64,000 nt of DNA, from positions 124,001 to 188,000 of the forward strand of contig NZ_JAAAPJ010000005.1 in NCBI RefSeq assembly GCF_009909145.1, given 5' to 3'. A program made the position numbers and the translations under genes. Below the pieces are notes generated by a model. It ran no database searches and was not told the origin of the DNA. It saw only the letters and a list, made by a program, of their open reading frames with translations. Positions 26,497-33,428 of this stretch are shown here, one piece after another (position 1 is the first letter of the stretch; the number at the start of each line of letters is the position of its first letter). Origin of the DNA: Corallococcus silvisoli (lineage in GTDB: Bacteria; Myxococcota; Myxococcia; Myxococcales; Myxococcaceae).

Positions 26497-27828
26497 ATGA
26501 CTGCATTCGATTTGAACCGCGGCGCGGTCGCGCCGGTCGCCGACGAGGTCGACCTCGTAGACCTGGCCGTCACCGGAGACATCCCGCGCGAACTCAACGG
26601 AGCGCTGCTGCGCAACGGTCCGAACCCACTGCGGGGCCGCTTCGAGGGCAACGACGTTCTGTCTTGGTGGCCGGAAGCGGCGATGCTGCACGCGATCTCG
26701 TTCGAGGATGGCCGCGCGGCCGGCTACCGGAACCGCTGGGCGCGCACGCGCCGCTGGGCTGACGTGTACGCGCCCGAGCGGGTGCCGCAGCTGCCCGACA
26801 CCAATCCGAACGTGAACGTGTTGCTGCATGCGGGCGAATTGCTGGCGCTGGCGGAGGGTGGCGCGCCGTTCGCGATCACCGCCGAGCTGGATTCGCTCGG
26901 CGAGCCCCGCAGGCACGCCGGGCTCGGCGGCGGGCTGACCGCGCATCCAAAGGTCGATCCGCTGACGGGCGAGCTCATCGCGTTTCGCGCGGACTGGCGC
27001 GCGCCGTGGCTGCGCTACGGCGTCGCGGACGCGCAGGGCGTGCAGCGCGTCGACGTCGTTGTGGATGTACCGGCGCCGTCGATGATGCACGACATCGCGA
27101 TCACCGCGACCCGCAGCCTGCTGCTCGACCTGAACGTCGGGTACGACTTCTCGATGCTGAAGCAGGGCCACCGGATGCCGCTGCGCTGGCACGATGACCG
27201 GAAGGCACGCATCGGCGTGATCCCGCGCCACGGCGGCGACGTGCGCTGGTTCGGCATCGAGCCTTGCTTCATCCAGCACGTCGTCAACGCGTATGACCGC
27301 GACGAAGCCTGCGTGGTGCTCGATGCGGTCCGCTACCCGTGGTACCTGCGGCTCGACGCGAGCACGGGGAGGTTCGTCGACAACCCCGTTGGAGTCCTGT
27401 GGCGCTACGAGATCGATACGGCGAGCGGCCGGGTTGACGAAAGGCCGCTCACCGACGGCGGGATCGAGCTGCCGCGCATCAACGAGAACCGGACGGGGCG
27501 CCACTACCGTTACCTGTATGCGACGGAGCAGCCGACCAACGCCGAAATGCGCGGCGTGGTCCGCTTCGATCACGAGCGCGGCGCGACGACACACTACGCG
27601 GTGCAAGCTGGCGACCAGAACAGCGAGCCCGTGTTCGTGCCGCGCCCAGGAGGCATCGTCGAGGACGACGGTTGGCTGCTGGTGATGGTCTATCGCTCGG
27701 CGACGGACTCCAGCGACCTGGTGATTCTGGACGCACGCGCGATCGACGAGGACCCCGTCGCGACCGTTCACCTGCCGCGCCGGGTGCCAGCCGGGTTCCA
27801 CGGCGCGTGGGTGCCGAGGGTGCGCTGA
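26497..27828 (+). CDS. Carotenoid cleavage oxygenase (RPE65 family)
   Basis: A 443-residue non-haem iron enzyme that splits carotenoids to apocarotenals. The four iron-ligand histidines of the family can be placed at His150 (LTAHPKVD), His198 (SMMHDIAIT), His261 (CFIQHVVNA) and His435 (GFHGAWVP). The N-terminal ELNGALLRNGPNPL is a family hallmark. The ATG at 26497 gives the standard N-terminus; upstream in-frame sequence is rich in Arg and not conserved in style. Carotenoid metabolism is light-regulated in myxobacteria, but I see no light-response element with certainty. Slightly different codon texture from its neighbours hints at acquisition. Confidence 0.9.
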   Translation: MTAFDLNRGAVAPVADEVDLVDLAVTGDIPRELNGALLRNGPNPLRGRFEGNDVLSWWPEAAMLHAISFEDGRAAGYRNRWARTRRWADVYAPERVPQLPDTNPNVNVLLHAGELLALAEGGAPFAITAELDSLGEPRRHAGLGGGLTAHPKVDPLTGELIAFRADWRAPWLRYGVADAQGVQRVDVVVDVPAPSMMHDIAITATRSLLLDLNVGYDFSMLKQGHRMPLRWHDDRKARIGVIPRHGGDVRWFGIEPCFIQHVVNAYDRDEACVVLDAVRYPWYLRLDASTGRFVDNPVGVLWRYEIDTASGRVDERPLTDGGIELPRINENRTGRHYRYLYATEQPTNAEMRGVVRFDHERGATTHYAVQAGDQNSEPVFVPRPGGIVEDDGWLLVMVYRSATDSSDLVILDARAIDEDPVATVHLPRRVPAGFHGAWVPRVR

Positions 27829-27905
27829 GCGGCGTGCGCGAACGCGGGACGCATGCCGGGGCCACGACGCGGAGAAGCGGACGCCTTCGGCGCTCCTGGG
27901 GCGCC

Positions 27906-28535
27906 TCAGCTCCGCTGCTGCAGGGCGATACGCACACCGAGCCCCACGAACACGGCTCCCGTGATCCGCTGCGCGAGGACGCCGCCGCCGATACGGGCGC
28001 GGCCCCACTGTCCGGCGCGGCTCGCGCCGAAGGCCACGACCAGATTCACCAGCGTACCCGACACGTTGAAGAGCACGCTCAGCAGCAGCAATTGCCCGGG
28101 GGCGCTACCGCTACCGGGCACAACGAACTGAGGAAGGAACGCGAGGAAAGAGAGGGCGACCTTCGGGTTGAGGACGTTGGTGACCACGCCCTGGCGAAAG
28201 ATTTCCCAGAGGCTGGCGGGCTCGACACGTGGCCCCTGTGCCACACCGGATGGCCTCAGCAGCGTGCGCAGACCGAGGAAGACCAGGTAGCCCGCCCCAC
28301 CCAAGCGCACGGCGTCGTAGGCGAAGGGTACGGCGATCAACAGGCTGGAGAGCCCGAGGACGACCGCGAGCGAGTGAAAGACGGTGCCGCCCGCGATGCC
28401 GAGTGCGCTCGCGACGCCCGCACGCCTCCCCTCCGAGGCGCTTCGTGTGATGACATAGAGCATGTCGGGCCCCGGCGTGACATTCAGCGCGAGCGAAGCC
28501 CCGAGAAAGAGCAACAGGTTGGCGGCGGTTGGCAT
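27906..28535 (-). CDS. LysE/RhtB-family amino acid exporter
   Basis: A 209-residue inner-membrane exporter with six hydrophobic segments. The N-terminal FLGASLALNVTPGPDMLYVI and the following GRRAGVASALGIAGGTVFH are the LysE/RhtB signature; the central NVLNPKVALSFLAFLPQFV is also typical. It probably exports amino acids or homoserine-lactone-like compounds. ATG at 28535. No regulator is adjacent. Confidence 0.88.
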   Translation of the reverse strand: MPTAANLLLFLGASLALNVTPGPDMLYVITRSASEGRRAGVASALGIAGGTVFHSLAVVLGLSSLLIAVPFAYDAVRLGGAGYLVFLGLRTLLRPSGVAQGPRVEPASLWEIFRQGVVTNVLNPKVALSFLAFLPQFVVPGSGSAPGQLLLLSVLFNVSGTLVNLVVAFGASRAGQWGRARIGGGVLAQRITGAVFVGLGVRIALQQRS

Positions 28536-28724
28536 GGGACGTCCCCCATGAGGAGGGTGCCAGCGGTCTATCGCGTCTCACGGGAGGGGACTACGACCCG
28601 GCGGCCTTCTGCGAATCCCGCATACCCCGCCCGACACGGCGGCCCTGATGCCGAAGGACTACGGGGTGACGTGGACGGGCCCGTTGAGCCCGAGACTCCC
28701 ACGCCGATGCCCCCCTCACGGTCA

Positions 28725-28752
28725 TTGCGAGGTGATTCCGCCCTGGTATAAG
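28725..28752 (+). promoter_or_regulatory. Promoter of tRNA-Arg
   Basis: TTGCGA (28725-28730), a 16-bp spacer and TATAAG (28747-28752) end 16 bp before the first base of the tRNA, the spacing expected of a stable-RNA promoter. Confidence 0.65.
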
Positions 28753-28768
28753 GGGTTTGCACCACCTC

Positions 28769-28842
28769 GATCCCGTAGCTCAGTTGGATAGAGCGGCGGT
28801 TTCCTAAACCGCAGGCCACAGGTTCGATTCCTGTCGGGGTCA
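28769..28842 (+). tRNA. tRNA-Arg (anticodon CCT)
   Basis: A 74-base cloverleaf. The acceptor arms GATCCCG and CGGGGTC pair with one wobble; the D arm is GCTCAGTTGGATAGAGC; the anticodon stem GCGGT/ACCGC holds the loop TTCCTAA, giving anticodon CCT; the T arm is ACAGGTTCGATTCCTGT; the discriminator is A. CCA is not encoded. Phage genes start directly after it, so its 3' half is the likely attachment site. Confidence 0.95.
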
Positions 28843-28852
28843 CTGGCCAAGT

Positions 28853-28886
28853 CCCCGGCCCGACTCAGGAAAATGTCGGGCCGGGG
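28853..28886. terminator. Perfect 12-bp hairpin after the tRNA
   Basis: CCCCGGCCCGAC (28853-28864) and GTCGGGCCGGGG (28875-28886) with a 10-base AT-rich loop. It probably ends the tRNA transcript at the phage side of the junction and insulates the first phage genes. Confidence 0.6.
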
Positions 28887-29012
28887 GCGCAAGGCACGGC
28901 AGCCGGCCGAGGCTGGGAGTCCGGTGGGAGTTCTGGCGAGGCCCTTGCCGCCTCGCCCCGGCTCCCGGACACCTTCTCCCTGCACTTCCACCGTACGCCT
29001 GACGGCTGGCGC

Positions 29013-29285
29013 GTGGACGGTGCCGGGACGGGCTTCGGTAGGTACGCCTACGAAGCGTTCGACTCGGCGTTCTGCAACATCCCGACGTCCGTCCCAAGAC
29101 CGAGACGGCAGTCCACGGCGCCGGACCTCGTTTTGACGCGCTTCATCCGCTCCGTGCCGCCCACCGCGGAGTGCCCCGCGTGCACTGCGCTGGAGGGGAG
29201 CTGCACCGAGCATGCTTTCAGCGCGGCCCTGGTGGAGCTGCACCAGCTTCGTGAGCGCGTCGCCCAGAAGGAAGGTGCCCGGTGA
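29013..29285 (+). CDS. Left-end phage protein, start uncertain
   Basis: 90 residues if the GTG at 29013 is used; it contains CPACTALEGSCTEHAF, a probable metal-binding cysteine/histidine group, and a C-terminal helix. The same frame stays open upstream with phage-like codon use (PRLPDTFSLHFHRTPDGWRV) back into the tRNA, with no ATG, GTG or TTG on the way. The gene may therefore be the 3' part of one cut by integration. It overlaps the next start as GTGA, so it belongs to the early operon. Confidence 0.55.
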   Translation: MDGAGTGFGRYAYEAFDSAFCNIPTSVPRPRRQSTAPDLVLTRFIRSVPPTAECPACTALEGSCTEHAFSAALVELHQLRERVAQKEGAR

Positions 29286-29899
29286 AGCGCACCTCCACGA
29301 AGGCACAGCAGCGGGCCACGTCCGCAAAGACGGCCGCGCCCGAGGCACTGAGCGTGGTCCTCACCGCGTCCCTGGGGCACGTCGCGAGCGAGGGCGGCAG
29401 GCTCGAACTGGACCCCGCCGACTGCCGCAGCCTCATCAACGCCCTGGAGCACCCCCGCGGCCTCCCTGTCCGGCGGCATCTCAGGCCCGTGAACGAGATT
29501 CTGCGCGCAGCCCTGTCCACGGCCGCGGACGGCGCCGGACTCCGCGTGGACGCCCGGGAGTGCCAGGCCGTCCTTGACGGCATCGAGTACGCACGGTGGC
29601 AGGCCGGAGAGGCGGTGGACTGCTTCGAGTTGCGCCTCCGGCAGAAGGCCTCGCCCGTCCCGAAGTGCAGCGCCTGTTCGACGTCCAGCACTATGAACCG
29701 CGAGCCGACGGTGTGCCGGCAGCACCTGGAGCAGACGGTGGACGAGGTCCTGCGCCTCCGTCAGCAGCTCCGCGACGTGCACACGCTGGTGCGCGCCCTT
29801 GCCGACAGGTTCGGGGAGCGCAAGGCAATCCCTGGCCAGGTGCTGGTGGGGCTCGACGTCCAGGTCGCGGCGGTGCGCGAAGACGGCGGTGCTCCGTGA
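29282..29899 (+). CDS. Early phage protein of unknown function
   Basis: 205 residues, GTG start overlapping the previous stop. Two related helical segments occur: LELDPADCRSLINALE with RPVNEILRAAL, and LRVDARECQAVLDGIEYARW; these look like a duplicated unit. A later CSACSTSSTMNREPTVCRQH can bind a metal, and the C-terminus is a helix with heptad leucines. I do not recognise the family. Coupled translation with both neighbours indicates one early transcript. Confidence 0.65.
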   Translation: MKRTSTKAQQRATSAKTAAPEALSVVLTASLGHVASEGGRLELDPADCRSLINALEHPRGLPVRRHLRPVNEILRAALSTAADGAGLRVDARECQAVLDGIEYARWQAGEAVDCFELRLRQKASPVPKCSACSTSSTMNREPTVCRQHLEQTVDEVLRLRQQLRDVHTLVRALADRFGERKAIPGQVLVGLDVQVAAVREDGGAP

Positions 29900-30234
29900 G
29901 CGCGGCCAGGAAGCCCCGTCAGCAGCATCTGCTCACCACTCCCGCCATGCGTCGCAAGGCCGTGGCCCACCTCCTGGCGACGACGCCGCCGCATCAGCTC
30001 GGCCTGCTGCGCAAGCGCCTCCACGACGAGGCGCAGTTGATGCAGCTTGGCGGCTGCGCCATCTGCTGGGCGAAGCGGTCCTTCGCGCAGGTGTACAGCG
30101 AGCGCGCCGACGTGCCGGCGGGCACGTGCAGCGTCAAGCGCTGCCGCGACCTCTGGAGCGACGCTCGGGAGCGGGAAGCCTCCTGGCGGCAGAAGGTCCG
30201 TGTCGCCGTCGGTGCGGAGGCCTCGCATGCGTGA
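29896..30234 (+). CDS. Small basic early phage protein with cysteine motif
   Basis: 112 residues from a GTG at 29896 that overlaps the previous TGA. Basic N-terminus (RKPRQQHLLTTPAMRRKAVAH), a leucine-rich helix (PPHQLGLLRKRLHDEAQ) and GGCAICWAKRSF...CSVKRC, which could coordinate zinc. Probably nucleic-acid binding, by composition only. Overlaps the next gene by 8 bp. Confidence 0.6.
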   Translation: MSAARKPRQQHLLTTPAMRRKAVAHLLATTPPHQLGLLRKRLHDEAQLMQLGGCAICWAKRSFAQVYSERADVPAGTCSVKRCRDLWSDAREREASWRQKVRVAVGAEASHA

Positions 30235-30406
30235 CCTGGTCTTTGGCGCGCTCCATCTGGTGGCCGTCCTGCTGCACCTGACGTCCGCGGTGCTGCTCCT
30301 CCTGGCGCGCCGCGAGGCCCGCGCATCCACCCCGAACACCGGTCGGCCCGTGCTGCGCGTCCTGTCCGGTGGCCGCTCCACGCAGCAGGAGGTGTCCCGT
30401 GGCTGA
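30227..30406 (+). CDS. Very small membrane protein
   Basis: 59 residues, ATG at 30227: MRDLVFGALHLVAVLLHLTSAVLLLLARRE, i.e. one membrane segment at about 5-26 followed by a basic tail. It lies inside the early operon, overlapping genes on both sides. Small early membrane proteins of phages can alter host membrane functions, but no specific role can be read. Confidence 0.55.
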   Translation: MRDLVFGALHLVAVLLHLTSAVLLLLARREARASTPNTGRPVLRVLSGGRSTQQEVSRG

Positions 30407-30830
30407 GTCCATCTGGCAGCAGCTCGACCGGATGATGGCCGAGTACAAGCGGACGAAGGCGCTCGTGCGCGCGGTGCGCGGCGGACGCTTCCGTGGGCGC
30501 AAGCCGAACGGGCAGTGGTGGGTGCGCTTCGGCACCGGGCGCGCGGCGGTGGACCTGCTGGCGGACACGCCGGAAGAGCTGGTGCGCCGCGCTGCCGTCC
30601 ACCGCTGCGGCGAGTGCGGACACAAGACGCAGGGGCACCGCCTCAAGGCGAAGGACGAGGTGACCTGCCCGGGCGTGTCGTGCACGTGCGAGGCGACCCA
30701 GGCGGACATCGTCGCGAAGCAGGGCACCACGGCGTGGATTGCCGAGCGCGCCGGGCTGACGGAGCGCGAGCTGTTCCGTGGCGTGCGTGGCCCGTCCAAA
30801 GACCTGTCCCACGCGGAGGCGACATCATGA
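30399..30830 (+). CDS. Early phage protein with zinc-ribbon-like centre
   Basis: 143 residues from a GTG at 30399, fixed by GGAGG 6 bases upstream. N-terminal helix (IWQQLDRMMAEYKRTKALVRAV), basic strand region GGRFRGRKPNGQWWVRFG, then HRCGECGHKTQGH and CPGVSCTCEA, a likely zinc ribbon with four or more cysteines. The stop overlaps the methyltransferase start as ATGA. A DNA-associated role is plausible; not recognised further. Confidence 0.62.
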   Translation: MAESIWQQLDRMMAEYKRTKALVRAVRGGRFRGRKPNGQWWVRFGTGRAAVDLLADTPEELVRRAAVHRCGECGHKTQGHRLKAKDEVTCPGVSCTCEATQADIVAKQGTTAWIAERAGLTERELFRGVRGPSKDLSHAEATS

Positions 30831-32479
30831 GCAAGCGCCACTGCCGAGGGCTCGTCGTGGATTTGTTCGCTGGCGGAGGAGGCGCCTCCACCGGCATCGA
30901 GGCGGCGCTCGGGCGCGACGTCGATGTGGCCATCAACCACAGCGCCACTGCGCTCGCCGTGCATGCCGCCAACCACCCGCGCACGCAGCACCTCACAGCG
31001 GATATCTGGGACGTGCCCCCGCGCGACGTGGCGAAGGGTCGTCCTGTGGACGTGCTTTGGGCGAGTCCCGACTGCACGCACTTCAGCGTCGCGAAGGGCG
31101 GCACTCCCAGGGAAAAGGGCATCCGGAGCCTCGCGTGGGTAGTCATCGACTGGGCCCGCGACGTGCGCCCGGGCTGCATCTTCCTGGAGAACGTGGCCGA
31201 GTTTCGCACCTGGGGTCCGTTGGGGCCTGACGGGCGCCCGGACAAGGCGCGCATGGGAGAGACGTTCGAGCAGTGGCGCGGCGTCCTGGAGTTGCTCGGC
31301 TACACCGTGGACTTCCGCGTCCTGGACGCGTCGCTCTACGGCGCGCCCACGCGGCGCCGCCGACTCTTCCTCGTCGCGAGGTGTGACGGTCAGCCCATCC
31401 ATTGGCCGGAGCCGACGCACGGGCCCGGGAAGCTGCCTCTGCGCACTGCGGCGGAGTGCATCGACTGGAGCCTCCCGTGCCCGAGCATCTTCACTCGTAA
31501 GCGCCCGCTCGCGGAGAAGACGCTCTGGCGCATCGCGGAGGGCCTTCGGCGCTTCGTGCTCGAAAGCCCGGAGCCCTACATCGTCGGATGCGGAGGCCGA
31601 GCGGGGCAGACGCCGCCCACGCCTGTGAGCGCGCCGGTGGGCACCATCACCGCGAAAAATGACCGCGCGGTGATGGTGCCGTCGCTCATCAAAGTCAACC
31701 ACGGGGGCGAGGCCGCCCGCGGCGAGCCCATCGACGCGCCGCTCTCCACCGTGACGGCGCAGCGCCGCGGGCATGCGCTAGTGATGCCGACCATGGTCAC
31801 CATCGACCACGGCACGTCCAGCGCTGGAATGACGGCCGCTGATGCTCCGCTGCCGACCGTGACAACGGAGAACCGGCACGCCGTCGTAGCCCCGACGCTG
31901 GTGCAGACGGGCTACGGGGAGCGCCCCGGCCAGCGCGCCCGCTACCTGGACCTGCACCAGCCGCTGGGCACGGTGGTGGCCGACGGCCAGAAGCATGCGC
32001 TCGTCTCCGCCTTCATCGCGAAGCACTTTGGGAACGGTGTCGTCGGGGTGCCCTTCGACGGGCGCCCGCTCGGCACCATCACCGCGCAGGACCATCACGC
32101 GCTGGTCAGCGCGAGCCTGGGCGTGGGCGACCACACCGCCGACGTCCGCGCTTTCCTGACGAGCTACTACGGGGACGACGCCACCTCCGGGCAGCGTGTG
32201 GACAGGCCCATGCGGACGATCACGGCCAAGGCGCGGATGGGGCTCGTAACGGTGGCTGGTGTCGAGCACCAAATCGTGGACATCGGCATGCGGATGCTGG
32301 AGCCGGAGGAGCTCCTCCGCGCGCAGTTCGGCCGGTTCGCCGCCACCTACGACATGAGCGCCGCCACGTCGAAGGCCGCGAAGGTGCGCCTCATTGGAAA
32401 CAGCGTCTGCCCCGAGGCGGCCGAGGCGGTAGTGCGGGCGAATCTGGGCGACAGCATTCAGGGCCTGGAGGCTGCGTGA
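30827..32479 (+). CDS. Phage DNA (cytosine-5) methyltransferase
   Basis: A 550-residue C5 methyltransferase. Motif I is VDLFAGGGGASTGIE (11-25), motif IV has the catalytic Cys83 in ASPDCTHFS (a PC-loop variant), motif VI is LENV (120-123), motif VIII GAPTRRRRLFLVA (172-184), and motif X LIGNSVCPEAAEAV (522-535). Between VIII and X the target-recognition region is built from six copies of P-x-x-T-(I/V)-T-A...(A/G)LV at Pro270, 305, 341, 379, 414 and 461. No restriction partner is nearby, so it most likely protects phage DNA or marks it. Coupled on both sides by 4-bp overlaps. Confidence 0.92.
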   Translation: MSKRHCRGLVVDLFAGGGGASTGIEAALGRDVDVAINHSATALAVHAANHPRTQHLTADIWDVPPRDVAKGRPVDVLWASPDCTHFSVAKGGTPREKGIRSLAWVVIDWARDVRPGCIFLENVAEFRTWGPLGPDGRPDKARMGETFEQWRGVLELLGYTVDFRVLDASLYGAPTRRRRLFLVARCDGQPIHWPEPTHGPGKLPLRTAAECIDWSLPCPSIFTRKRPLAEKTLWRIAEGLRRFVLESPEPYIVGCGGRAGQTPPTPVSAPVGTITAKNDRAVMVPSLIKVNHGGEAARGEPIDAPLSTVTAQRRGHALVMPTMVTIDHGTSSAGMTAADAPLPTVTTENRHAVVAPTLVQTGYGERPGQRARYLDLHQPLGTVVADGQKHALVSAFIAKHFGNGVVGVPFDGRPLGTITAQDHHALVSASLGVGDHTADVRAFLTSYYGDDATSGQRVDRPMRTITAKARMGLVTVAGVEHQIVDIGMRMLEPEELLRAQFGRFAATYDMSAATSKAAKVRLIGNSVCPEAAEAVVRANLGDSIQGLEAA

Positions 32480-33135
32480 GCACGTGCGATGCCCCCATGC
32501 GCGTCCCCATCCTCGGCGTGACGCAGCCTCAGCCGCTCGCCTGGGCCGTCCAGGTGCGCAACGCCCCCGTCCTCAACCTGCACGCGCCGCCGGCAGGGGA
32601 TGTGCTGGACTCCTACGTCGCGGTGTGCGCGGCGGAGCACATGCCGGAGTTCGCGGTGTGGATGGCTTCCTGGCACGGGCCGGGCGTCAGCGCCCCGCGC
32701 GCGGATGAGCTGCCCGCCGGCGCCGTTGTGGCGGTGGGCCGCGTCGCGGCGGTGTCGCTGTACCCGGACGCCGACCGGCAGTCCCGCTGGTACTCGGGGC
32801 CCGCCGGGCTGTGGCTGGAGGACGTGGTGGCCCTGCCGGAGCCGGTGGCCTGCCATCCTGGCCCCGCGGACACGCTGTGGGAGCTGCCCGCGCCAGTGCT
32901 CGCCCGCGTGCGGCTGGGCTTCGGCGCTGTCGCACAGGCAGACAAGGCGCGCTGGGACTCCTACGAGGCCCGCGCCGCACGCAGCGGAGGTCGCGAGCCC
33001 GCGACGCTGCGCGAGCGTGTCTTGCGGAAGTGCGCGTGTCGCCGCGCCATGACGCCTTGCCGGACGTGCCGCACCTGGCGCTGCACCGCGCCCGGGTGCC
33101 CACCCCACGCCTGCGCCGCGTGGGTGTCGCCATGA
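32476..33135 (+). CDS. ASCH-domain-like protein
   Basis: 219 residues, GTG start overlapping the methyltransferase stop. The N-terminal PILGVTQPQPLAWAVQVRN (the substrate-loop position of ASCH folds), a central AGAVVAVGRVAAV and a closing VVALPEPVACHPGP...LWELPAPVLARVRLGFG follow the ASCH/PUA-like pattern, seen in RNA-binding and nucleoside-hydrolysing proteins. A Cys-rich tail (CACRRAMTPCRTCRTWRCTAPGC) is added. Being coupled to a base-modifying enzyme suggests a joint role on modified bases, which is inference. Confidence 0.65.
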   Translation: MSTCDAPMRVPILGVTQPQPLAWAVQVRNAPVLNLHAPPAGDVLDSYVAVCAAEHMPEFAVWMASWHGPGVSAPRADELPAGAVVAVGRVAAVSLYPDADRQSRWYSGPAGLWLEDVVALPEPVACHPGPADTLWELPAPVLARVRLGFGAVAQADKARWDSYEARAARSGGREPATLRERVLRKCACRRAMTPCRTCRTWRCTAPGCPPHACAAWVSP

Positions 33136-33425
33136 GCCACCGCTGCCGGATGCCTGTCGTGCCCTGCGAGGACTGCGGCGTGCCTCGCCTGGGCGCCGCC
33201 ATCACCGACTCGGGCTTGCCCGCCCCGCACGCGCCGCGCATCGCCAACGAGAAGGTGCGCGCGATGCACCCGGGCCCGTGGCCCACCTGCCGGCACGGCA
33301 TCGCGTGGCAGGCCGATTGCCTGGACAGGCCCGTACCGCCCACCTGCTGCCGTCACCCGCCTTGCGTGCTGGTGCCGCCCGTCCCGCCCCACCCCATCCC
33401 GTCCGTCACCTTCGAGGAGTCGTAG
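33132..33425 (+). CDS. Small cysteine/histidine-rich phage protein
   Basis: 97 residues, ATGA overlap with the previous gene. Contains VPCEDCGVPR, TCRHGIAWQADC and CCRHPPC, so one or two zinc sites are likely, and a proline-rich C-terminus. The first motif is of the short zinc-knuckle kind. Ends 3 bp before the initiator gene. Not recognised. Confidence 0.58.
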   Translation: MSHRCRMPVVPCEDCGVPRLGAAITDSGLPAPHAPRIANEKVRAMHPGPWPTCRHGIAWQADCLDRPVPPTCCRHPPCVLVPPVPPHPIPSVTFEES

Positions 33426-33428
33426 TCC

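Noticed and set aside
28821..28842. Search for a second copy of the tRNA 3' end as attR
   Set aside because: No copy of GGTTCGATTCCTGTC was found elsewhere in the window, so attR cannot be placed.
30827..33135. A restriction-modification or BREX/DISARM-like defence system around the methyltransferase
   Set aside because: No nuclease, helicase or other defence gene is adjacent; neighbours are small early phage proteins.
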